Below are positions 6,939 through 12,710 of a DNA stretch of 17,703 nucleotides, in pieces. The notes beneath the pieces are model-generated. The model saw only the letters and a list, made by a program, of their open reading frames with translations. It did no database searches and was not told the origin of the DNA. Position numbers and translations under genes: made by a program. Position 1 is the first letter of the stretch; every line of letters begins with the position of its first letter. This stretch comes from Nitrososphaerota archaeon (lineage in GTDB: Archaea; Thermoproteota; Nitrososphaeria; Nitrososphaerales; CADDZS01), in NCBI GenBank assembly GCA_027314685.1, contig DAHVAI010000449.1:1-17703 (forward strand). Direction: 5' to 3'.

Positions 6939-7571
6939 ATGATTCAACTCCAGTTTTTAGTCCCTTCAGAAAGTTGGATAAAGAGTCTGTGCGAGAACGA
7001 TTTAGCGACAGTCAAAATCCTCAGCATGAAAGTTGAATCTTCAGATGATCAAGTAACGCATTTTGTCGACATCGTTTCTGACAAGGTCGATTCTCAGAAG
7101 CTCGTTGAGGAACTTCGTAATTCACCAAGTATCGTACAGAGTGATGTTGCAACCGTGGGATCAAATCGCGTTGTTGGAGCTGTGACAAGCAGAGAGTGCA
7201 AAGTGTGCACTGTGATCATGGATTCAAAATCAGGATACTTTGTAGGCCCTGCTGTTAGCGAACATGACTCGCAAATGAGCTACAAGCTATTCATGGGCGG
7301 AGACGCAATACCAAAATTCCTTCAGATACTTCATACCAAAGGCATCGATTACAAGATCTCTGACATTTCAAAAATATCAGCAAAGAGGGCGCTGACTCCA
7401 AAACAGGAAAAGGTGTTAAAGTCTGCGCTCGAGCTTGGATACTACGACTTTCCAAAGCGAATCTCCACGGAGCAGCTCGCCAAAGCTGTGGGTTCTGCTC
7501 CCAGTACGGTGACAGAAATTCTGAGGAGAGCCGAGAGAAGAATCATCAGCGGATACTTCGAAGCTAACTGA
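6939..7571 (+). CDS. HTH_10 (bacterio-opsin activator-type) transcriptional regulator
   Basis: A 210-residue DNA-binding regulator. The C-terminal domain (about 152-205), starting LTPKQEKVLKSALELGYYDF and continuing with ISTEQLAKAVGSAPSTVTEI and LRRAERRIISGYF, is a clear HTH_10 domain, the archaeal helix-turn-helix family named after the haloarchaeal bacterio-opsin activator. The N-terminal 145 residues form an alpha/beta sensor-like domain containing a Cys pair CKVC (Cys87, Cys90) next to a beta hairpin. This could bind metal or respond to redox, though two cysteines alone do not prove it. It is followed at 34 bp by a winged-helix gene and then a CBS/zinc protein, all on the same strand. It may also control the divergent CBS-ADH-MFS genes, since regulators often act on their divergent neighbour. 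This is inference. Confidence 0.9.
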   Translation: MIQLQFLVPSESWIKSLCENDLATVKILSMKVESSDDQVTHFVDIVSDKVDSQKLVEELRNSPSIVQSDVATVGSNRVVGAVTSRECKVCTVIMDSKSGYFVGPAVSEHDSQMSYKLFMGGDAIPKFLQILHTKGIDYKISDISKISAKRALTPKQEKVLKSALELGYYDFPKRISTEQLAKAVGSAPSTVTEILRRAERRIISGYFEAN

Positions 7572-7587
7572 GCAAACCAAGCATAAT

Positions 7588-7605
7588 TCCCGAATTAGCT
7601 CGGGA
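7588..7605 (+). repeat. Short inverted repeat just before the winged-helix gene
   Basis: TCCCGA (7588-7593) and TCGGGA (7600-7605) form a 6-bp stem with a 6-nt loop, ending one base before the candidate TTG start at 7606. There is no T-tract after it, so it is more likely an operator-like palindrome or an RNA hairpin affecting translation than a terminator. Confidence 0.4.
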
Positions 7606-8055
7606 TTGCAGAGATTAACCAGAACTGCACGTACGACTCATGCGGCTTTGTTAGTCTCGGATAACTCGATGGCACTCGAAGTGGTCAAGGCACTCTCGGA
7701 TGAGTACTCCAGAAAGATAGTACTTTCAATAATTTCAAAATCGCTCTCGATCGAAGAAATCAGCAAGCAGCAACATATTCCGATAAGTACGTGCTACAGG
7801 CGAGTTCATGAACTCCAAACTTATGGAATCGTTAAGATTGACAGGACAATAATTCAGGAGGATGGGAAGAAGTTTGTCTGTTACAGGGCATCCTTCAAGA
7901 ATGCATCAATCAATTTGGAGTCAGGAGAATTAAAGGTCGACGTCGAGCCAAACAGAGATCCGTCAGATAGGTTTCACGAAATGTGGTCTTCTGTTAGGAG
8001 AGTTGGGAAGGCTGCGGCGGTGGCAGAGTCTGGGACACCTTTGGTTCGAGTATAG
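7606..8055 (+). CDS. Winged-helix (ArsR-like) transcriptional regulator
   Basis: A protein of 149 residues from TTG 7606, or 128 from ATG 7669. The domain at about residues 22-100 is an archaeal winged helix: MALEVVKALSDEYSRKIVLS (helix 1), then SIEEISKQQHIPISTCYRRV (helix-turn-recognition helix), HELQTYGIVKIDR and a wing with the typical DGKKFVCYRA. Proteins of this kind are small dimeric repressors or activators. The C-terminal tail from about residue 105 is charged and probably flexible. The first 21 residues of the TTG version have low complexity, and the ATG start is the better fit to the domain. A palindrome directly in front could be an autoregulatory site. The ligand is unknown, and no metal-binding Cys cluster is visible. 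Confidence 0.83.
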   Translation: MQRLTRTARTTHAALLVSDNSMALEVVKALSDEYSRKIVLSIISKSLSIEEISKQQHIPISTCYRRVHELQTYGIVKIDRTIIQEDGKKFVCYRASFKNASINLESGELKVDVEPNRDPSDRFHEMWSSVRRVGKAAAVAESGTPLVRV

Positions 8056-8121
8056 ATTGGAAGATGTTCTGGGCGCACAATCCAGATACGATTTTGCCAT
8101 AAAATTTGGTTGTAACATTGC

Positions 8122-8640
8122 ATGAACGAAGCTAGAACTCGCGACACCCAGATTGGCGAGTACATCCAGCCTCCAGTACTAGTGAATCTGACCGAAACAG
8201 CCAGAACGGTGGCGAGGATCATGGCATCAAAAAACTCGTCATGCGCTATCGTTATGCTAAACGATCAACCGGTAGGGATAGTAACAGAATGGGATCTGCT
8301 TACCAGGGTTGTGATTCTAGGCAGAGATCCTTCGAAAACGCCAGTGAGCGAGGTAATGTCTGCGCCACTCTGGACAATTCCATCATATTCGAAGATTGAC
8401 GAAGCTGTCTCGCTGATGGTCGAAAAGGGCTTCAGAAGGCTAGTCGTCAAAGATGGCGAGAGAATATTAGGACTAGTAAGCTTAATGCAACTTGAAGGAA
8501 ACAACCGAGAGGCATCGATTCCTTTGAGAACGCTCCAGTCTGCAAAAGGATTCTGTCCAATATGCGGGAAGAATCAACCCGATGTGGAGGAGCTGTCAAA
8601 GCACCTAAGAATTGAGCTAGCGTCTAGAAACTCCGACTAG
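8122..8640 (+). CDS. CBS-pair protein with C-terminal half zinc finger
   Basis: A 172-residue protein. CBS repeat 1 is about 11-66 (ending PVGIVTEWDLLTRVV) and repeat 2 about 75-125 (ending ERILGLVSLMQLEG), together one Bateman module expected to bind an adenine nucleotide. After a short linker comes CPICGKNQPDVEELSKHLR. Cys145, Cys148 and His161 sit at C2H2-finger spacing (Cys-x2-Cys-x12-His), but the position of the second His (166) is Leu. The finger is thus either incomplete, completed by a ligand elsewhere, or a redox/metal site in a dimer. Its neighbour is the winged-helix regulator (66 bp upstream), and it converges on the zinc-ribbon gene. CATAAAAT (8098-8105) may be a TATA element, although its spacing to the ATG is short. 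CBS proteins with zinc-binding tails suggest coupling of nucleotide sensing to nucleic-acid or protein binding. Confidence 0.88.
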   Translation: MNEARTRDTQIGEYIQPPVLVNLTETARTVARIMASKNSSCAIVMLNDQPVGIVTEWDLLTRVVILGRDPSKTPVSEVMSAPLWTIPSYSKIDEAVSLMVEKGFRRLVVKDGERILGLVSLMQLEGNNREASIPLRTLQSAKGFCPICGKNQPDVEELSKHLRIELASRNSD

Positions 8641-8667
8641 GCATGGTGTAGAGCGCTTTCTTGGCTG

Positions 8668-8823
8668 CTAGCCCGCATATGTGTATTCCTTTGCTTCCCT
8701 TCTACTCTTGTAAGCGGTCTTTGCGGAATAATTGCACTTTGTACAGGCTCCATGATTCATTGGAGCGCCGCACTTGGGGCACTTTCTAAGAGTCGGCAAT
8801 TTCTTCTGAGCTTTGGTCGGCAA
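8668..8823 (-). CDS. Small zinc-ribbon protein
   Basis: A 51-residue ORF from TTG 8823 (an in-frame TTG at 8799 would give 43 residues). It has a four-cysteine zinc site: CPKCG (Cys15, Cys18) and CTKCN (Cys27, Cys30), that is C-x2-C-x8-C-x2-C, followed by a basic tail with NYSAKTAYKSRREAK. Small zinc-ribbon proteins like this are common in archaea and often associate with ribosomes or nucleic acids; the exact role is unknown. The start lies 7 bases after the stop of the upstream CBS gene, with GTGAAAAG between as a weak ribosome site, so it is probably the last cistron of the 4-TM/RHH/CBS operon. The N-terminus contains an 8-residue duplication (KKLPT twice), caused by a 14-bp direct repeat in the DNA. 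Confidence 0.72.
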   Translation of the reverse strand: MPTKAQKKLPTLRKCPKCGAPMNHGACTKCNYSAKTAYKSRREAKEYTYAG

Positions 8824-8829
8824 TTTCTT
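8792..8829. repeat. Two direct copies of a 14-bp sequence, 24 bp apart
   Basis: GTCGGCAATTTCTT occurs at 8792-8805 and 8816-8829. The 24-bp period equals 8 codons, so the duplication keeps the zinc-ribbon frame and repeats a TTG (MPT) start-like codon in both copies. A slippage duplication is the simplest explanation. Confidence 0.6.
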
Positions 8830-8830
8830 T

Positions 8831-9283
8831 TCACCGCAGGTCGTGAGGCACGAACCGCGCTCTTACAAGCTCTTGCAGATACTTCACCTGCATTGGCTCC
8901 GCACGGATCACATCAGTAGATGTGACTATGCCTACAAGCTTCCTATCTCTTAACACTGGAAGCTTTGAAACATGTTTTTGCGTCATCAGCTTTGCTGCAT
9001 CTTCCAAGCTTGCGTCCGCGCTGATTGCGACCACTGGCGCGGTCATAACATCTCTTGCAAACGTCTTCTTGGGATCGAGAGAAGTCAGGTAGGCCTTTTT
9101 TAGGACATCTCCCTTTGTGATAATGCCCGCAACCGCATCCTTGTGAACGACAACAATGCATCCTACGTCCTTATCCAGCATTCTGCCTACTGCATCGCTG
9201 ATTGTTTCTGAGTTGCCTGCTGTGACAACGTTTGTTGTCATCACGTCAAATACTTTCATTACCGAAGTGGACGGTGCTGCCAT
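8831..9283 (-). CDS. CBS-pair protein (single Bateman module)
   Basis: A 150-residue stand-alone CBS pair. Repeat 1 (about 10-64) begins KVFDVMTTNVVTAGNSETIS and ends VAGIITKGDVLKKAYL. Repeat 2 (about 76-127) begins ARDVMTAPVVAISADASLE and ends LVGIVTSTDVIRA. Both contain the G-I-I/V-T-x-x-D motif that contacts ribose and phosphate in nucleotide-binding CBS proteins, so both sites look competent. A short helical tail follows. The gene lies 13 bp after the ribbon-helix-helix gene and 7 bp before the zinc-ribbon gene on the same strand, indicating one operon. The likely role is an adenine-nucleotide or SAM-responsive switch for a partner, possibly the adjacent RHH regulator; the partner is inferred from context only. 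Confidence 0.93.
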   Translation of the reverse strand: MAAPSTSVMKVFDVMTTNVVTAGNSETISDAVGRMLDKDVGCIVVVHKDAVAGIITKGDVLKKAYLTSLDPKKTFARDVMTAPVVAISADASLEDAAKLMTQKHVSKLPVLRDRKLVGIVTSTDVIRAEPMQVKYLQELVRARFVPHDLR

Positions 9284-9296
9284 GCCATATCACTGT

Positions 9297-9506
9297 CTAG
9301 CTTGTTCTTATAACCGGCGTTTGAGGAATTTGCTTTGCTATCTTTTCATCCAGGCGCATTCTTTCCTCAATGAACCTTCGAATGGCATCGTTGACCACTT
9401 CAGCTCTACTATGATATCCTTGGTCAGAAACCAGCACATCGAGCTTTGACGCAAGCTCTATGGGAATCTTGACTGTCGTGTAGGTCTTTCTCATTTTCTC
9501 TCTCAT
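9297..9506 (-). CDS. Ribbon-helix-helix (CopG/Arc-type) DNA-binding protein
   Basis: A 69-residue protein. The N-terminal strand RKTYTTVKIPIELASKLD, followed by helix LVSDQGYHSRAEVVNDAIRRF, fits the ribbon-helix-helix fold: the strand pairs in a dimer and reads the DNA major groove, and the G-Y-x-S-R-A-E-x-V-x-x-A-I-R-x-F pattern is the hallmark of helices A and B. The C-terminal 20 residues are a polar extension. The length is typical of the family. There is no toxin gene beside it, so it is more likely a transcriptional regulator than an antitoxin. It sits between a 4-TM membrane protein gene (29-bp gap) and a CBS protein gene (13-bp gap), probably as part of one operon that it may autoregulate. 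Confidence 0.92.
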   Translation of the reverse strand: MREKMRKTYTTVKIPIELASKLDVLVSDQGYHSRAEVVNDAIRRFIEERMRLDEKIAKQIPQTPVIRTS

Positions 9507-9535
9507 CTCAAAAATAGATAGGAAAGGGTCGACCT

Positions 9536-10111
9536 CTACTTTCTCAGGTACGCGACTAGGAATCCCAGTCCGCCTGCAAGTACTCCGACTCCGCAGACGA
9601 TGAGTGCGTATCCCGTAGGATCAATAAGCCCGGATAGTATGTTTACGTGCACCCATTCCGATGTCTGGGCTAGGCCTCCTTCGCTTGTAGGCATCAAGCC
9701 TCTTTCACCAAAGTATCCACCATACATCAGTAGACCAGAGGCTACCGCCGCTCCTACGTTCATGAGAACTAGGTGTACCCATCCCAAAGTATTCCCGATG
9801 ACTCCCTTGACCGGCTTGCCGAGATTTATCTCAAAGTGGTGGTAGAAAAGAGCTGTTACTCCTACCGCTATCACGCCCACGGTTATGTACATCACATATC
9901 CAACTAAAAACCATGTTCCAGCGCTCCCCGATGCTATCACCTGGGATACTGCTGGAGAAATCCATGGTAGTACTATCGGAACTGTCAATACTGTTGCTAC
10001 AGCCCCCTGAACAATTGCTGCAAAGATAAACCTGTTTGACCATTTGCTCACCCTAATCAGAAGAGTTCCTGCATTCCTATTTTCTTGCGCAGTGGTCACG
10101 ATTACAAACAC
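9536..10111 (-). CDS. Four-helix integral membrane protein with conserved-looking histidines
   Basis: A 191-residue protein with four predicted membrane helices at about 27-50, 65-90, 107-131 and 167-189, and a short charged N-terminus. His residues lie at or near helix ends: His91-His92 (FYHHFE), His113 (GWVHLVLMN) and His155 (EWVHVNIL). The two W-V-H motifs and the helix pattern recall haem-binding subunits of respiratory proteins, such as truncated haem-copper-oxidase-like proteins, but this is an impression and not a family assignment. The start is GTG 10111; CTTTAAG on the minus strand (10145-10139) is a TATA box about 31 nt upstream. The gene heads the run with RHH, CBS and zinc-ribbon genes, so its expression may be tied to those regulators. 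Function unknown. Confidence 0.8.
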   Translation of the reverse strand: MFVIVTTAQENRNAGTLLIRVSKWSNRFIFAAIVQGAVATVLTVPIVLPWISPAVSQVIASGSAGTWFLVGYVMYITVGVIAVGVTALFYHHFEINLGKPVKGVIGNTLGWVHLVLMNVGAAVASGLLMYGGYFGERGLMPTSEGGLAQTSEWVHVNILSGLIDPTGYALIVCGVGVLAGGLGFLVAYLRK

Positions 10112-10138
10112 CTGTGACTCATAAGCGAGACCTGACTA

Positions 10139-10145
10139 CTTAAAG
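10139..10145 (-). promoter_or_regulatory. TATA box of the 4-TM/RHH/CBS/zinc-ribbon run
   Basis: On the minus strand CTTTAAG is centred about 31 nt before GTG 10111, typical spacing for leaderless archaeal transcription. Confidence 0.42.
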
Positions 10146-10284
10146 CCCCGACACGATTCTCATCTTTGATACCAATCCATGCTTTGCCGTGGCTAAACCT
10201 GGCACTTACGATTACCAAGATTGGAAAACGTCTACCTTTCTTAATTAAGACGCAAATTTTGATATTCAAAATAAGGTCTTCGAC

Positions 10285-10569
10285 ATGGTACAGCCAGTTT
10301 TCGACCTCTATAGAGTCATACAAATTGCAATAGTGATTACGGGGCTAGTTATCGTCTACTATTCGTACAAAGGCTACAGAAGGACTGGAAGCAGGTCTTT
10401 ACTCTTTCTTGCTCTCGGGTTCGTCTTTGTAGCCATCGGATCTGCCGTGTCGGGTTTGCTTTTTGAATTGCTAAACTATGACCTGATACAAGTCGAGATA
10501 GTTCAATCTTCTACAAGACTCGTAGGCTTCCTTCTTATAGTCTACTCGATCGTCGGACCAAAGAAATGA
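10285..10569 (+). CDS. Small membrane protein with three helices
   Basis: A 94-residue protein with hydrophobic helices at about 10-28, 37-62 and 76-90. A basic loop (YKGYRRTGSRS) follows helix 1 and is probably cytoplasmic, a short acidic loop follows helix 2, and the C-terminus is Lys-Lys. The layout resembles small three-helix archaeal membrane proteins that are often encoded beside wHTH regulators, and no catalytic motif is seen. Start ATG 10285; AT-rich sequence at 10238-10275 upstream contains several possible TATA elements. It is divergent from the 4-TM operon and followed 112 bp later by the DUF72 gene. Function unknown. Confidence 0.75.
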   Translation: MVQPVFDLYRVIQIAIVITGLVIVYYSYKGYRRTGSRSLLFLALGFVFVAIGSAVSGLLFELLNYDLIQVEIVQSSTRLVGFLLIVYSIVGPKK

Positions 10570-10649
10570 AATATCGTATCTTGGATGAGCGCGGTCTCAG
10601 CTCGCACGACTTATTGCTTGGTTGACACTTGAATCAGGAGTGTCATAAC

Positions 10650-10656
10650 CTTATTT
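10650..10656 (+). promoter_or_regulatory. TATA box of the DUF72 gene
   Basis: CTTATTT is centred about 29 nt before GTG 10682, the spacing of a leaderless transcript, which supports that GTG as the start. Confidence 0.42.
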
Positions 10657-10681
10657 CATCCACCTGTTTTTGATGTAAATC

Positions 10682-11479
10682 GTGACCGACATCAAGACGG
10701 GTTGCATTAGCTGGACCTATCCCGACTGGGTCGATTCGTTCTATCCTGCAAAAGCTAAATCCACAGATTTCCTTTCGCTGTATTCCAGAGTGTTCAACAT
10801 AGTCGAGGTCGATTCATCGTTTTATCGGTCTCCAACACTCTCGACAATGAAACAATGGAAAGAAAAGACTCCTGAATCTTTCTTGTTCACGCTAAAGATG
10901 CCAAAACGAATCACGCATGAACTGAGACTTGTTGGTGCTCAGAAAGAATTTGATTACTTCCAAAATGTCGCCAAGATTCTTGGTACTAAACTTGCAGCTG
11001 TCATGGTACAGCTTCCTCCATTCTTGAAGTACAGCGGACCTACTCTCGAGACGCTAGACAATTTTCTTTCATCAACAGATCCGGCCATCCGCTACGCTAT
11101 CGAGTTTCGCAACAAAAGCTGGTTCAACGATGAAACATACGCGCTTCTTAGGTCGAAAAGAGTTTGCTTTGTGTGGTCCGTCAATGAGTACCTGGAAGAG
11201 ATGCCAAAGGAGGTCACTACCAACTTGATCTATCTTCGCTTCTTGGGCGAATTCGGAAAATTGAAGAAACTGAACAAGATTCAGATTGATAGGTCTGAAC
11301 TTTTGAGAAAGTGGTGGAATAACCTTAGCGAAGTAATCTCGAAAATCGATCGCTCTTACGTCTTGGTCAGCAACCACTTTGCTGGATATGCTCCGGAAAC
11401 CGTCAACCAGTTCAGAGCTCTAGCAGGGCTTGAGAAAGTAAACTGGGGGAGTGCCATGCAAAGTGGAACATTGCATTAG
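10682..11479 (+). CDS. DUF72 (YecE-like) TIM-barrel protein
   Basis: A 265-residue protein of the DUF72 family. Hallmarks are the opening TGCISWTYPDWVDSFYPA, the VEVDSSFYRSPT strand (about 40-51), FTLKMPKRITH (69-79), VMVQLPPFLKYS (106-117), the conserved YAIEFRNKSWF (136-146) and the C-terminal VSNHFAGYAPETVNQFRAL. DUF72 proteins have a TIM-barrel fold resembling sugar-phosphate isomerases or endonuclease IV-like barrels, and their biochemical role is not established. Length is normal. Start GTG 10682 is supported by the TATA box at 10650-10656. It lies upstream, on the same strand, of the Ku-like/ligase/polymerase genes, separated by about 290 bp, so any link with them is unproven. Confidence 0.95.
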   Translation: MTDIKTGCISWTYPDWVDSFYPAKAKSTDFLSLYSRVFNIVEVDSSFYRSPTLSTMKQWKEKTPESFLFTLKMPKRITHELRLVGAQKEFDYFQNVAKILGTKLAAVMVQLPPFLKYSGPTLETLDNFLSSTDPAIRYAIEFRNKSWFNDETYALLRSKRVCFVWSVNEYLEEMPKEVTTNLIYLRFLGEFGKLKKLNKIQIDRSELLRKWWNNLSEVISKIDRSYVLVSNHFAGYAPETVNQFRALAGLEKVNWGSAMQSGTLH

Positions 11480-11514
11480 AAACACACGGATGTTACTCTC
11501 ATCTGAACGAACTT

Positions 11515-11658
11515 GTGGCGTCAACTCAAGGGAAAGACCGAAAGCCAGCCTTGATCAATTGGTACCTTTCCAGCGTTAAAGATTTGACATTTTTTCTCAG
11601 GATTTCGTATATGGAGAAAATGGCAAAGTTGAGGAAGCTAAACATGTATTGTCCTTAA
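11515..11658 (+). CDS. Possible hidden small ORF after DUF72
   Basis: The frame from 11434 to the TAA at 11656-11658 is open for 74 codons, overlapping the end of the DUF72 gene in a different frame. The first canonical start is GTG 11515, giving 47 residues that include KPALINWYLSSVKDL and a basic helix EKMAKLRKLNMY. The composition looks protein-like, and no competing longer frame exists in this gap. No TATA box or ribosome site supports the GTG. The upstream part (ECHAKWNIALETHGCYSHL, before the GTG) also looks coding, which raises the possibility of a non-canonical start or a decayed gene. No family recognised. Confidence 0.28.
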   Translation: MASTQGKDRKPALINWYLSSVKDLTFFLRISYMEKMAKLRKLNMYCP

Positions 11659-11742
11659 TACGTCTAGACCTCAAATATGAGATTAAATATCGCGTCACGC
11701 GTCGGAACTACTTTCATGTTTGTCTGCTAATGAATGGCCATG

Positions 11743-11750
11743 CTTATCTA
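11743..11750 (+). promoter_or_regulatory. TATA box of the Ku-like gene
   Basis: CTTATCTA is centred about 24 nt before TTG 11770, consistent with leaderless transcription of the Ku-like/ligase/polymerase genes as one unit. Confidence 0.4.
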
Positions 11751-11769
11751 GTTCTGCCACATAACATCA

Positions 11770-12624
11770 TTGTTCTGGAAATTGGCCAGCGACATCTTTG
11801 CCGAAGTCGAAAAACAGGCTGAGAGCGCCGCAGCTTCTAGAGCTTCGTGGCGCGGTGTTTTGAGCCTCGATATTCCTACTCTGGGACTTGGGGCAGTTGA
11901 GTACCACCTGAGGGCCGCAAAGGCACACGGTGATTTGGAACCGGTCAAATTTGTGAAAATTGACAAGGAGACCGGAAAGGAAGTTGTGAGCAGAGAAGTG
12001 CCAAAGATGTACAGATACAAGCTGGGTCCAAGCGGCGAGCGCCTTGATGTTCAGGAAATATCCCAGGATGATGTCAAGGAAAAAGTGCGGTACGAAGGTG
12101 AGTTGCTCGTGTCAGTCCGAAATGAGAGAAGATTTTTCCTAAAGGATGAGCTTGAAATTTCCGGCAAATGGATCGAGATACCCTCTTCTCAAGTCATTGA
12201 CAAGCAAGATGGGCAGGAGATCGAGGCATTTGATCGCACGACGCGCATCGAAGTACCATCTGATGGATTCGTTTCACTCGATAGGCTTACCGAGTACAAG
12301 TTCAAAGAAGTCTACCAACTTTCGGCGGATGCTGACAAGAAGGTGAATGAGGTAAACTCCAGAATCAAACAACTCGCAAGGTATCTCCTGGAAAAGCAGA
12401 CTGCTCTGGTCTCGTTCTTTTCATGGGGCCGTGGTTACGTCTATTACACCAGTGTGATATACCCATACGAGAGAAAGGACGGCCGGCTATGGCTGCTCAT
12501 GGGTCTTAGCGAGGGAATTTTGAAACTGGATGATGCGTGGGCATTGCAAGATTTGAAAGAAGAGGAACGTCTGCCCTCTGTTCCAGTTGCAAGGAAAAAG
12601 CCCAAGGTTTCAATATCCAAATAG
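11770..12624 (+). CDS. Ku-like protein of a putative end-joining operon (tentative)
   Basis: A 284-residue soluble protein not recognised with certainty. After an N-terminal helix (1-25) comes ASWRGVLSLDIPTLGLGAVE, reminiscent of the first strand of prokaryotic Ku (W-x-G-x-I-S-F-G-L-V). Beta-rich sequence follows to about 165. Next is GFVSLDRLTEYKFKEVYQL (166-184), which fits the 'Yy-L' region of Ku, then a helix (190-210), an SFFSWGRGYVYYTSVIYPY strand pair (215-233) and RLWLLMGL (239-246), much like the arm and C-terminal strand of the Ku core. The tail is Lys-rich (ARKKPKVSISK), as in bacterial Ku. Length matches prokaryotic Ku (about 250-300). The strongest argument is context: a minimal DNA ligase and a PolX-type polymerase follow directly. 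The start is TTG 11770 with a TATA box 24 nt upstream. Alternative: an unrelated DNA-repair accessory beta protein. Confidence 0.45.
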   Translation: MFWKLASDIFAEVEKQAESAAASRASWRGVLSLDIPTLGLGAVEYHLRAAKAHGDLEPVKFVKIDKETGKEVVSREVPKMYRYKLGPSGERLDVQEISQDDVKEKVRYEGELLVSVRNERRFFLKDELEISGKWIEIPSSQVIDKQDGQEIEAFDRTTRIEVPSDGFVSLDRLTEYKFKEVYQLSADADKKVNEVNSRIKQLARYLLEKQTALVSFFSWGRGYVYYTSVIYPYERKDGRLWLLMGLSEGILKLDDAWALQDLKEEERLPSVPVARKKPKVSISK

Positions 12625-12710
12625 TCATATCCTTAATCCATTGGGGGGATTGGGCGCTGAATGACGAACTCTCGAGCTATGTACTGAACAACTACGCCAA
12701 ATCGGCCAAG

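Noticed and set aside
9297..9506. RHH protein as an antitoxin of a toxin-antitoxin pair
   Set aside because: Neither neighbour (4-TM protein, CBS protein) resembles a toxin.
10102..10323. Minus-strand 73-codon ORF in the divergent promoter region
   Set aside because: It would cover the promoters of both flanking genes and overlap the start of the 3-TM gene, and it has no motif.
12537..12710. GTG 12537 as the ligase start
   Set aside because: It would overlap the Ku-like gene by 88 bp and add Cys/Arg-rich residues that look like out-of-frame translation of the Lys-rich Ku-like tail.
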